In this document: one piece after another, positions 10,586-21,288 of the stretch
Position numbering within the stretch: the first letter of the stretch is position 1
Layout of the letters: every line of letters begins with the position of its first letter
Origin: Puccinia triticina
Taxonomy: Eukaryota > Basidiomycota > Pucciniomycetes > Pucciniales > Pucciniaceae
Assembly: GCF_026914185.1 (NCBI RefSeq)
Contig: NC_070568.1
Location: 3,740,001 to 3,804,000 of the forward strand
DNA length: 64,000 bases
Reading direction: 5' to 3'
Notes under the pieces: model-generated
Seen by the model: the letters and a program-made list of their open reading frames with translations, nothing else
Told to the model about the DNA's origin: nothing
The model's database searches: none
Translations under genes and position numbers: made by a program

Positions 10586-13010
10586 TATTGCAGAAGAATT
10601 CCCATGCTTCAATGAGATATAGTGGAAGAAACACCAAACAACTACCAAAGTAGTGATATTTGGAAGCTGATCAGACTGTAGCTGCTACATTTGTGGGTTT
10701 TCTGGTCATTTAAAGGTATATAATGAATCATTGGAGACCTTGCAACATTTTGATAACCATATGGCAGAGGTATTCCCAGGCTGGGATGAGATAACGTGGC
10801 AGAGACACCAAGAAACTACCAAAGTAGTGATTTTTCGAAGCTGATCACACTGTAGCTGCTACTTTTGGGGGTTTTGTGGTCATTAAAAGTACTTAATGAA
10901 TCTTTGGGAGATGGCAAACATTTTGGTAACCATATGGCAGAAGGAATTCCCACGCTGGGATGAGATATAGTGGCAGAAACACCAAGAAACTACCAAAGTA
11001 GTGATATTTGCAAACTGATCAGACTGTAGCTGCTACATTTGGGGGTTTTGTGGTCATCAAAGGTGCATAATGAATCTTTGGGGGACTCTCAACAGTTGGG
11101 TAACCATATGGCAGAAGGATTCCCACACTGGGATGAGATATAGTGGCAGAAACACCAAGAAACTACCAAAGTAGTGATATTTGCAAACTTATCAGACTGT
11201 AGCTGCTACATTTGGGGGTTTTGTGGTCATGAAGAGTACATAATGAATCTTTGGGGGCTTGTGAAAATTTTGGTAACCACATGGCAGAAGGATTCCCACG
11301 CTGGCATGAAATATAGTGGCAGAAACACCAAGAAACTACCAACCTAGTGATATTTGGGAACTGATCACACTGTAGCTGCTACATTTGGGGGTTTTGTAGT
11401 CATTAAAGGTACATAATGAATCTTTGGGGGCTTGTAAAAATTTTGGTAACCACATGGCAGAAGGATTCCCACGCTGGCATGAAATATAGTGGCAGAAACA
11501 CCAAGAAACTACCAACCTAGTGATATTTGGGAACTGATCACACTGTAGCTGCTACATTTGGGGGTTTTGTGGTCATTAAAGGTAAATAATGAATCTTTGG
11601 GGGCCTGTAAACATTTTGGTAATCATATGGCAGAAGGATTACCACGCTAGGATGAGATATAGTGGCAGAAACACCTAGAACCTACCAAAGTAGTGATATT
11701 TGGGAACTGATCGCACTGTAGCAACAATGGGAAGTTACTTACGTTACGTTATCCAGCGGAATTTTCGTAACATAACTTCCCACCGTTACCAGATAACGCA
11801 TTATTGTTATCTGGTGAAATGTTCCTGCGCTTGTTTGAATAACGTAACGGAGGGGACTTTCCGCCTTGATGCCGCAAAAAATAACGCTGATTATGCGCTA
11901 ACCGCATTATCTGGCGGAAAAGCACTGTAAACTTGGCAAAAAACCCGCTTTATCTGCACGTTATCCTCCTCAGATTGCGGGGGATAACGTAACAGGTCTA
12001 ATATGACAGAAAAAAAATCAAAAAATAACATAACTAAAACAACGCTGCCGTTAGCGCAACAATAACGGCACTAATTCAGTTACGCTATCCATTACTTTTT
12101 GTTATGGATAACGTAACTTCCCACTGTTGACTGTAGCTGCTACATTTGGGGGTTTTGTGGTAATTAAAGGTAGATAATGACTCTTTGGGGGCCTCTTAAC
12201 ATTTTGGTAACCATATGGCAGAAGGATTCCCATGCTAGGATGAGATATAGTGCCAGAAACACCAAGAAACTACCAAAGTAGTGATATTTGGAAGCTGATC
12301 AGACTGTAGCTGCTACATTTGTGGGTTTTGTGGTCATTTAAAGGTATATAATGAATCATTGGAGACCTGGCAACATTTTGATAACCATATGGCAGAGGTA
12401 TTCCTAGGCTGGATGAGATAACGTGGCAGAGACACCAAGAAACTACCAAAGTAGTGATGTTTCAAAGCTGATCACACTGTAGCTGCTACATTTTGGGGTT
12501 TTGTGGTCATCAAAGGTACATAATGCATCTTTGGGGCACGCCAAACATTTTGGTAACCATATGGCAGAAGGATTCCCGCGCTGGGATGAGATATCGTGGC
12601 AGAAACACCAAGAAACTACCAAAGTAGTGATATTTGGGAACTGATCACACTGTAGCTGCTACATTTGGGGTTTTTGTGGTCATTAAAGGTACATAATGAA
12701 TCTTTGGGGGCCTCTTGACATTTTGGTAACCATATGGCAGAAGGATTCCCATGCTGAGATGAGATATAGTGGCAGAAACACCAAGAAACTACCAAAGTAG
12801 TGATATTTGGGAACTGATCAGACTGTAGCTGCTACATTGGGGGGCTTTGTGGTCAGTAAAGGTACATAATGAATCTTTGCGGGCCTCTCAACATTTTGTT
12901 AACAATATGGTAGAAGGATTCCCACACTGGGATGAGATATAGTGGCAGAAACACCAAGAAACTACCAAAGAAGTGATATTTGGCAACTGATCAGATTGTA
13001 GCTGCTGCAT
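10586..13010 (-). repeat. 173-bp satellite, inverted block
   Basis: From GCAGAAGAATTCCCATGC onward the same unit is read on the opposite strand, about 11-12 copies, interrupted only by the 408-bp element at 11722-12129. The block ends near 13010, where unique sequence begins after TAGCTGCTGCA. Confidence 0.92.
11722..12129. mobile_element. CAACA/7-bp-TSD element, copy A (408 bp)
   Basis: The ends are CAACAATGGGAAGTTAC and GTAACTTCCCACTGTTG. They are flanked by the direct repeat ACTGTAG (11715-11721 and 12130-12136), and the satellite unit is intact across the join. The inside is full of GTTACGTTATCC and its inverse, so each end can fold into a hairpin. It has no coding capacity. Confidence 0.85.
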
Positions 13011-14283
13011 AATGGATGTGACCCCAAACACAATATTTATGCGTTTTATATGAAGAACAATTGTCCCAAGAAATTTTATGTGGAAATATTCCTCATTAAT
13101 CTGTGGTTGACAACAAAAGTAGATAAAAAAAAGAGCCTGACATGAATATGTTAAACCATGGTAAACTAATTCCAAAACGGCCTTCTATGCATGTAGCACT
13201 TCAAGTATGATGTGCAATATCTTCCGGAAGTTTGACCAACCAAATGAAAAATGTGTGCAGGATGGTATCAGGAGAGAGGTCAGGGGTCAATGTTTTTCCT
13301 TTTTTGAAAAAAGGTAGATTTGGAGACTTCTGATAACATCAATTGTTGAAGTAAAAAAAAAAAAGAAAACAAATTTGAGACCCCTCAGCCACCATGGATT
13401 AATCCTAAAACTTGCAATGTCTTTTTTTCATGAAGAATTGAATGGTGTTTGTAGAAATTTATGAATGTTATCAGACAAAAAAAAAAGATTCCTGTGGCTT
13501 GAAGCAAATGTAGGGGGAAGGAGAGAGATTATAGAAGATTATTAAGGAGACATGGAGCACAGACAAAGGTATCAAGAGGAATAAGAAAAAATTGATCAAT
13601 ATACGCTATATTGATCAATATACGCTATATTGATCAATATACAACATCGCAAATTCATCCATCTTGGTAGTGGATGTGCCACCCAAAACAAAAACAAAAA
13701 AACAAAAACTTCCTTTGTTTCAGATCCAGAAGACCAGTACATAGACAAAGCCAAGCAGGAAAAGAACAAAAAAACAAAAAAACAAAAAACCAATCAAAGA
13801 GGAACATTGTACAATGAGTGACGGTGTTTTGAGCTACATATGTAGGCTTAACTTGTCAATAAAGGTTAATTGGAACATATAACGGCACAAGACTCCTACA
13901 CCATTTGGCCAAAGCCCCATAATCTGGTCAATAGGAGCCAGAGGTCCCAACCATGCAAGGGCAAGATTGTCTCAGTCAGTTAAAAACCTGTGATAATAGC
14001 CAGAGCTAACAGTGGTCTATACTCCATGGTCCAATTGTGGACAGCAATCAGAGGAACCCTTCAGAGTTCTTTTCCTGTTATATTTCTTTTATTATCTCTC
14101 AGTAGAGAGTGGCCAAACTGTTGCTCTTGGGTATTACTGAATCACTTGTTTACTATTCCAGTTAAAGCGTGGCAGAGATAAGATGGAGGAAGAAATTCTT
14201 GATCCTTGCCTGGGCTTTTCGTTGCAAGGAGGGCTGTGAGGAGTCCGGTTCATTTCGTTGACGGTGCTTCTTGATCCTTTGGT
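13011..14283. other. Intergenic, AT-rich
   Basis: No credible gene is seen. At 13591-13640 the word TTGATCAATATACGCTATA is repeated nearly three times in tandem. An A-rich simple stretch lies near 13680-13790. The rest shows no structure I recognise. Confidence 0.6.
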
Positions 14284-14892
14284 TTATTTGTCGCAAGGAG
14301 GGGAGGGAGGACGCCGGTTCAGTTCGTCAATGGTTCTTTTGAAGTCGCTCCACAATTCTGGCCGCTTGTGAATTTTGATCAGGGCTTCCTCAAGGGCTTT
14401 GTAAACCTTGGTGGGGAGTGTGTAACAAACCTCCACTTTTTTTGGTTCCTTGCCCGACTCACGCAAGAGGCGTTTTTCAGGGACATTTATATTGGTGGGC
14501 TGAATGATGTGTTCTGTCTTGCTGCCAGGTTCACTGTTGAATATGACATTGACATGTACGGTCACAGGTACTGGTAAAGGGTTCATGACCCATATACCGT
14601 AATTCTTTTTCCTTTCTGGCTTCAGACCCACCAAAACTTTAGTGGTGAATATAAAGGGCCCACGTGTGTGTTCCTTCCTTTCATCAAATTTTGTTGTCCA
14701 GATGTGATTGAAAAGTTCGGTATTTGCGGTCTCGGGCGTTGAGCAGGGTGTTTGATCCTTGGTGTGACCCACCGTCAGCCGGATGTGATCGAAAAGCATG
14801 TTATTTTTGGTCTCAGACTCGAGCATCGAGCAGACGCCGGAGACCAGCACGGAAAGTGAGAGGAGACGGATGAACGAGTCGCAGGCTTTCAT
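14284..14892 (-). CDS. Small secreted protein, effector candidate (202 aa)
   Basis: A single uninterrupted frame starts at ATG 14892-14890 and stops at 14286-14284. The N-terminus has a classical signal peptide: MKACDSFIRLL, then a Leu/Val-rich core ending SGVCSM, with cleavage likely near residue 20-24. The mature part is about 180 residues, basic and hydrophilic, with few cysteines. It contains YGIWVMNPLPVPVTVHVNV, which looks like a beta-strand pair, and a helical C-terminus (KVYKALEEALIKIH). I recognise no domain. Small secreted proteins without known domains are typical rust effector candidates, but the role is inference. It could also be an ordinary secreted or cell-wall protein. The neighbours are a satellite on one side and about 1.4 kb without a gene upstream. 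Confidence 0.7.
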   Translation of the reverse strand: MKACDSFIRLLSLSVLVSGVCSMLESETKNNMLFDHIRLTVGHTKDQTPCSTPETANTELFNHIWTTKFDERKEHTRGPFIFTTKVLVGLKPERKKNYGIWVMNPLPVPVTVHVNVIFNSEPGSKTEHIIQPTNINVPEKRLLRESGKEPKKVEVCYTLPTKVYKALEEALIKIHKRPELWSDFKRTIDELNRRPPSPPCDK

Positions 14893-16344
14893 CTGGTGTG
14901 GCAGCAGACATTGTCAGGGGGACCGGCCTTCATGTAGAAGTGTAAGACTACTCACTTTTGAATTCGTGAAAGTTGCGCTATGACTTGGAGTGTCCTAGAA
15001 GGGGTCGAGGCAAACGAGAATGATCGGATGCAGATGCGACTGGCAGGGCGAGATAGCTTATAAGCGGCTGGGGCAGGAGGAAGACGTATTTCGCGGGACT
15101 ATGGGACTTGGTTGAAACCCATGCACGCACTCCAAGCAATGAATACAGACGACGACTGGCGAAATGTTTCGACTGGTGATTTGGTGGTGTGGTCAGTACA
15201 TCAAGAAACCGCGCCTGGCATTGGCAATGAATGTGACAAGCGGTATGAAGTTTCATACCAGGATGGAAACAGGCCGGCCAACTCCAGACCAAAAGATCCA
15301 TCCGATACGCGTTTCCATCGCCGTCTCGGCTGGAATCGGGGCCCTCTTGTCGGCAGGTTTTCCGACTATTCGTGATCACATTACCCGTGGTGCTTGTAGC
15401 TCGGACCGCTTGAGGTACATATATCCGTTCCCAGTACCGGCGAGCGCGAGAAACAGGTACAGTCTCAGAAGTCATCTACCTTAGCTATTTCCCTCCCAGG
15501 GCGGAGTGGCAAAGACTTGTCGGATTGCACCGACTGGAGGGAGGCGCACGAGCTTAACACAGTCTCTCTGGAGGAGAGCTCCGCAGGCTCTCTGTCTCAC
15601 AGAGGCAGGGGCGCCTGCCTGCCAACTCAGAAGGCAGGGACTTACTATGCAAGCTCGGGTGTTGTAGGGTCCCTGCGGGACGGCGTCCCCTCTCCAGTTG
15701 GAGAGAGACTGACTTGTGAGAAGCCGTTGTGAATGAGTTGCCCGGTCCGGGTCCATCATTTTGTCTGCGGCAGCAAGCAACGCACCCATGCTTCACCAGT
15801 CCAACCCTTGCTAGTCTCATCCGCCGCCGCCAGCGCATGGTCAACGGCGCTCGTGTGTCCGTTTGCTGGACTATGTATGTTCCCCAAGGCTTTGGCAGCC
15901 TAGGCTTCGTGACTATGTATGTCCGGCGAGTACATAAGTAAAAGCAATTGGACCGCTGCTATTTTTGGGATGTTGGCCGGCAGGAGCAGTTGATAATCGG
16001 ACCCGGCTCGGCCACGGTGGGACAGATATCATTGAAGTTGGTGGGTGCCCACGATGGTGGTGCGGCGCAAGGCTTGGCGCCAGACCGCTTGCTTCCCCAT
16101 GTCTCGCTGGAGTCCAAGCTCTGCAGAAGCAGGCACCAGAGCCCAGAAATATGTATGCAGACGCGCCTTCTTGGAAAAGGATTGTTTATTCATGGAGGGT
16201 TGCGGACCCCTGAGACGGCGGCGAGTAGGCTGTGTCTGGCAGTGGATGTATGCGCCCCAGTCGCACTGCTCGGCCGACCCACGCCGAAGCAGCCGCAGAT
16301 TATAACCAGCAACCGCCACCCCCCACACCCACCTGCCATCCGCC
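14893..16344. other. Upstream region of secreted-protein gene, GC-rich, no clear gene
   Basis: Several open frames overlap on both strands between 14978 and 16340. None has a recognisable domain or a protein-like composition, which is expected in GC-rich DNA. The part nearest 14893 should hold the promoter of the secreted-protein gene. The part near 16340 is the 5' flank of the aminotransferase relic. Confidence 0.5.
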
Positions 16345-16687
16345 ATGGCCTCCCCTCGCCTTCTTTGAAAAGGTCCAGCCCCAGCTTGGCAGAGGCTTGG
16401 ACTGCTGGAGCGTCTTCTCCCCCGCCTCCGGCCACATGCCGCCCGTTTGTCTATCATCATTTCTTGGATCATGTACATAGAAAAAACTAATATTGATCAT
16501 CTTTCCGACATCCCTGGCATCAAGGACTCGTTGAATCTTGGCCAAGGGTTCATGAAGTAAGCACCTTTCTCTGGCTGGTTGGGTTCCCTCACCAAGTCTT
16601 GTGATTGACCGTTTGTTTTTAAGCAGCAGCCGCCGAGAGTTCCCTGGATAAGAATCCAAGCCGGGAGCCGAATGGGTGCTGACTGGG

Positions 16688-17922
16688 TGTCAGGCTCGGT
16701 GATGCCAAGACACGAAGTCCTCTAGCTACACGAGTGACTGCGGCGAGTGGGCGCGTCTGTAGACGCGGTAAGATGATGGTTTATAAAGATTTATATCCCT
16801 GATGGGATGTAACGGAGGGGCCGCGAGAGCAGCGGAATGGTTAAGGTGCCCTCCGGGGCGGTTCTTACAGGGCCTGACAAGCAGGGGTAGTATGTCCTGT
16901 GTTGTCTGGGGTCCGACAAGCGGGGGTTGTTCGACAAGTTCCCAAGTATATAATTGATGGGGATTACTCCCGAGATGATAAAGAGAAAATGAGCTGGACT
17001 TACTGTTGGAGCAGGAGTCCAGCGACGAGCAATGAATCTAAAAACAATCTAACACAAGCTGAGAGCGAACTGATCAACGAATATGTTCGGCGAAGTAGTG
17101 CGCTGCTGGGCGGTTAAAGTGATTGACGATTCTGGGGAGCCAGAGTCCTCCCAACACCGGCTTTTTATGCTGTTTCTGGGAGGCTCGTCGGCTCGCTATT
17201 CTCCTGGCTGGCCTTCCAATACATTTTGTTGGAAGGCACAGCCTCTTTACTGGTCTTGCTACTCTTAAGACCCGTATCTCTTGGATACTGGTCGCAAGGA
17301 GGATTCTTCCTTCTCAGAACCTGTTTACTGAGTTCTACTCGGAATGACACGCTAGAGATCTTCTGCTCTCGAGTAGAGGATCACTAGGAGTCATTTCCTA
17401 TGCGGAGCTCTTCGGCGATTCGTATCCGAGTCTTTCCGCTACTGTTGCTGCGACGGAGCTCGGAAGAAGATTATTACCACGCGACCAGGTACTGTAGTTC
17501 TCTGAGTCGCGTGGCTTGGTTGTTTAGCCGCCTACCGGCGACTGTTGTTTCCATGCGACCAGGTATTACAGGCTGAGTGATTTAGCCGCTACCAAGCCCA
17601 CGTAGTCTTCACACAACCAGTGGCTGTCTGCTGAGTATTATGTGGGTTTTCTGAGGGGGTCTTTTCATACAGGCTCCCTTGGTTTTGTTACTTGTACTTA
17701 GTTGGAATATATTGTACAGAAGAGGTTCTGGACCGCGCGGCGGTCCTCTTGGTGTCTAGCTTCTCTAGGAAGCTATTTGCAAGTAATTAAAACAATCAAA
17801 ACCAATCTATGCTGCGCAGAGGTCCGCGCTGCGGTCTGCTCTGCACCCAGTTTACGGTGCTCTTGGCTGCGCTACCGGAGCTGCAGGCGGGGCTCTATTT
17901 TAGAATGGTAGCCCGGCTGACA
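16688..17922 (+). mobile_element. Solo LTR (1235 bp) inside the aminotransferase
   Basis: The element starts TGTCAGGCT and ends GGCTGACA, with the 5-bp duplication CTGGG on both sides (16683-16687 and 17923-17927). Its first 300 bp resemble the LTR relic that starts at 27516 (shared AGAGGGGCC.., CAGGGGTA.. blocks). The ends are like those of the Ty3-type LTR at 27867. No internal region remains, so this is a recombined solo LTR. Confidence 0.87.
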
Positions 17923-19368
17923 CTGGGGCCATCCCGATCGCTCGTGTCTCTCGACCGAATTTGAGGGGAATGACAGCCGATTTCATGAAGCAGGCGGCCA
18001 AGAACTCGATCGACGAGATCGCCGCGAACCATTACAGCATCCCGAAGAGGCGAGTCAACCTGCGCAAAGCGATCTCGACGCACTAATCAGAGAGCTTCAA
18101 TTTGAAGCGGGAGCTGGACTTCGAATGCGAAGTCGTCATCACTGCGGGTGCGTGTGTTTATTCCATACATCTCCACGACGCTGACCCCATGACTACCCTC
18201 TATTGGTGGGCATATATATCTAGGTGCCAACTTCGGCATTTATGCGTCTTTGCTAGCGTTCTGCTCGAAGGACGACGAAGTGATCCTCATCGAGCCCTTT
18301 TTCGACCAATATTGAGTACCCACTGGCAGATCTCTGCATTAGCGAAGCGAAACGGATGCTGACGACTCTGTGTGGAAGACAGACGTGCGGAACGTGACGT
18401 TCTGCGGCGGCAAGCCGGTTTATGTCCCGCTCCGTCCGCCCCCGAGCGCCGGGAGCCAGAACGTGAGCAGCAAGGAATCGACGCTCGACATCGCCGAGCT
18501 CGAGGCCGCCTTGACTCCCAATTCCAAAGTCATGTCAGTCTCACCTCCTCCATCTTTGTCTGTCTCTGTGTGTTTGTGAGGCGGGTCTATTCTGACGGGG
18601 GCCGATGATACGAGGGTAGAATCACTACTACGCCGCATAATCCGGTCGGGAAAGTGTTCACGGTGGATGAGCTGAAAGCGATCGGGAAGATCGCCCAGGG
18701 CCACAATCTGCTGATCATAGCGGACGAAGTGGTTAGTGAAGGGATGTACAGTCCGATTGTCTGACGTTCAACGAGCCGCACACCCGGATCGCCTCGCTTT
18801 CGGCCCAGCTATGGAGTCGGACGGTGTCGGTGGGCTCTGCGGGTAAGTCGTTCGCAGCGACGGACTGGCGGATCGGCTGGTGTATCGGCCCCGCCGCCCC
18901 CCTTCGTCCGCTCACCGCCGCGATGACCCGGATCACCTTCTGCGCCGTCATTCCGCTCCAGGAAGCCCTCGCAGCCGGCTTCGCCGCCGCCGAAAAAGAA
19001 CACTTCTTCGAGGCCCAGAGGGACCAATACATGGCTCGGAGAGACCTCCTCCTCGGCTTCCTCAACCAACTCGGACTGCCTTACACTGCAGTCTGTGTTC
19101 GTCTCATCTCTTTTAACTTTGCTCTTTCTAACAAGAAACAAAGTTTATTTCCTTTTCCCGATAACAGGCCTGATGGCGTAAGTCAAAGAACGCCCACGGG
19201 AGAGCCACACCCATCGCCTGACAACTTCCTTCATCCCCCCTCCTTGTCCACAGTCGTACTTTGTGCTCGTCGAGACATCCAAAGTCAAGATCCCTCCGGA
19301 GTTTGAGATCCTCGAACTGATCAAGTCGCGCTCAAGGGACTGGCACATGTGCTGGTTCATTGCCAAAG

Positions 19369-19929
19369 TGTTGGATGAAATTTCACCCAAGTGTTACATG
19401 TCAGGAACGCGCGCGTGTGCAGATCCTGAAAATTCTCTATTTCCTTCAGTTTCCGACCGAAACCACCGGCCATTCTCAAGAAGTCAACAAGCCAAACCAC
19501 GCATCACCAAGCTAAAGCTACAACGCAAGGTAACTCTGACAAACTCAGTACTTCAAGTCTTGATCACTCACACCTTCCATTCCGATTCACGGCCCAGTGT
19601 CCAAAGAACAAACTATCTTGCTAGCAGGGGGAGGAGGATAGGTACCTGAGTTCTATTGTTGTCTGATAAATCTTTCCATATGCTTATGTTTTAGTTTGTG
19701 TTGTTGATCATTTTCCTTTTAGTTGTCTATTCAATCCAATTTTGAACATCTCAATTTAGTCTGACAAAAAACTAACTTCTTCAACCTAGGTAAAACAGTT
19801 ATCACTTATTGTTTTCAGTTTGACCTCTTTATATTAACATTTGTTTTCCTTTTAAGATTTACTACTACTGGTTTTTTTAAGATTTTGCAATTAAAAAAGA
19901 TCTCATCAAACTACAGTTCATTGCCAAAG
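19369..19929. mobile_element. 548-bp insertion with 13-bp target duplication in an exon
   Basis: The word TTCATTGCCAAAG occurs at 19356-19368 and again at 19917-19929. The aminotransferase reading (..CWFIAK / FIAKEAGVV) is duplicated over exactly this word, so the 548 bp between are an insertion. A 13-bp duplication is typical of LINE/SINE-type target-primed insertion. The insert has T-rich and A-rich runs near its right end but no recognisable coding region. Confidence 0.65.
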
Positions 19930-20160
19930 AAGCCGGAGTAGTCGTAAGCATTGCCCCTCTCCTCCCTGAAGCCGTCAACTGCCAATCCAAACAGTGTTAA
20001 TCTGACCGCCTTTTTGTTCTCCTCAATTTGCAGTGCCTTCCTCCCTCTGATTTCTACTCTTTGTATGTTTCTCTCTCTTTAACTCTTCACCAACAACCCG
20101 TTAAAGTTGTGCTTATAAAGTTATATAATAATAATATTTTTTGTTTGATAAGTCTAAGTC

Positions 20161-21015
20161 TGTTGAGCTAGGCTACCGGACAAAGTGGTAATGATGTTTA
20201 TATAGGTTTATAGTGATGATAGTATATGATGATGATGAGTGGATGTATATGAGAGTGAGAGTGTGAAGCCCCCCTCAACATGGGGACTTGACACAAGGGG
20301 CCACGGCATCACATAGCCCAGACCCCCCAAGACAGGATCACTTAGTCCTGGTCCCACACTTCCCTGGTTGGCCAGAGATCTAATCTCTCCAGACAGGGTA
20401 AGCAGTATTCCATTTTCCTTTTTTCTCGTTCCTGATGATTGTAGATAGAAATAGAGATCTAATCTCTCCCAACCAGTTCCCCTTTGAAATCTAGCCCCCA
20501 CCGCTTTGAACTAGACTTTTCAAAGGCTTCTAGCATTGTCCCAGCACCTTTTGATACCGTTGCCAGTGAGCGTTCACAAAACCCTTACAGAGAGTATATA
20601 TGAGTGAGTGTAAGTATGTAAGGAAGGTACAAAAGGGGAAAAGAGAGCCCAGTATTTATAGTAAACAGATGCTGCTGAGGAATTACTCCTCAGCATCTTT
20701 TCTTATTGGAAAGTCCTCATCACCTCCTTGCAGGAATGCTTCATTCCAATGGAAAGTCCTCATCAAAAGGACAGGAAGAAAAGTAGCTATAATTTTCTCC
20801 TCCTTGCAGGAATGCTCCACTTCTCTGGTGCATTTATTTTCTTATTGATTTCTGCACTGTTATGAGCAGCTGTAGCAAGGGACAGCTGAGCATGCTTTTC
20901 AGCAGGAAGCTGAGCATACTTGGCAGCAGAAAGCTGAGCACACTTGTCAGAAGAAAACTCAGCAGTGAGAGCACTGCTGATCATTTTCCCTTCTACAGGG
21001 ATTACACCTTCAACA
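20161..21015. mobile_element. Probable solo LTR (855 bp) in an aminotransferase intron
   Basis: The sequence begins TGTTGAGCTAGG and ends ACCTTCAACA, inverse ends like those of the copia LTRs elsewhere in the window. It lies between the exon ending SDFYS and the next exon. The flanking 5-mers AAGTC and AACCC agree at only three positions, so the duplication is not convincing and the borders are tentative. Confidence 0.5.
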
Positions 21016-21288
21016 AACCCAACACTGCTTGAATCTTTTTTTCAGAACCAACTTTGTGGTGTTTTGTGAATGCCCGCCAGCAACCATGTGTCAATCAGAA
21101 TCTGGATTGCGTTCTGCAATGACCTCAATTTTTGTCTCTCCTTCTCCTTCTCTCTCCCTCCCACCATTTTTCAACTCTCTTTTTTCCATCACCAGGTTGG
21201 TTATCTTTGCCGGATCCTTGTTTTGATACATGGCACATTGAAGGAAGCCAACCAACGCTTGCAGAAATTGAAGCCTTACATCTCGTGA

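Larger units (their letters stand above)
16345..21288 (+). pseudogene. Kynurenine-type aminotransferase (class I/II), disrupted
   Basis: Exon-sized blocks in order match a PLP-dependent kynurenine/glutamine aminotransferase. They include GLDCWSVFSPA (near 16400), NLGQGFM (near 16540), ANHYSIPK (near 18030), an NFGIYASLLAFCSKDDEV block (18230), TPHNPVGKVFTVDEL (18635), IADEV (18715), GSAGKSF with the PLP lysine at 18845-18847, SRDWHMCWFIAK (19330), CLPPSDFYS (20035) and a C-terminus LKEANQRLQKLKPYIS ending at 21288. Plausible short introns separate the blocks. The gene is broken by a solo LTR (16688-17922), an in-frame TAA (18084-18086) where the family has Tyr, an insertion in an exon (19369-19929) and a probable LTR (20161-21015). 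The enzyme would normally transaminate kynurenine in the cytosol or mitochondrion. This copy cannot. Confidence 0.85.

Noticed and set aside
14978..15475. 165-codon minus-strand frame next to the secreted-protein gene
   Set aside because: It overlaps two comparable frames on the other strand, has no domain and no protein-like composition. Chance frames are expected in this GC-rich stretch.
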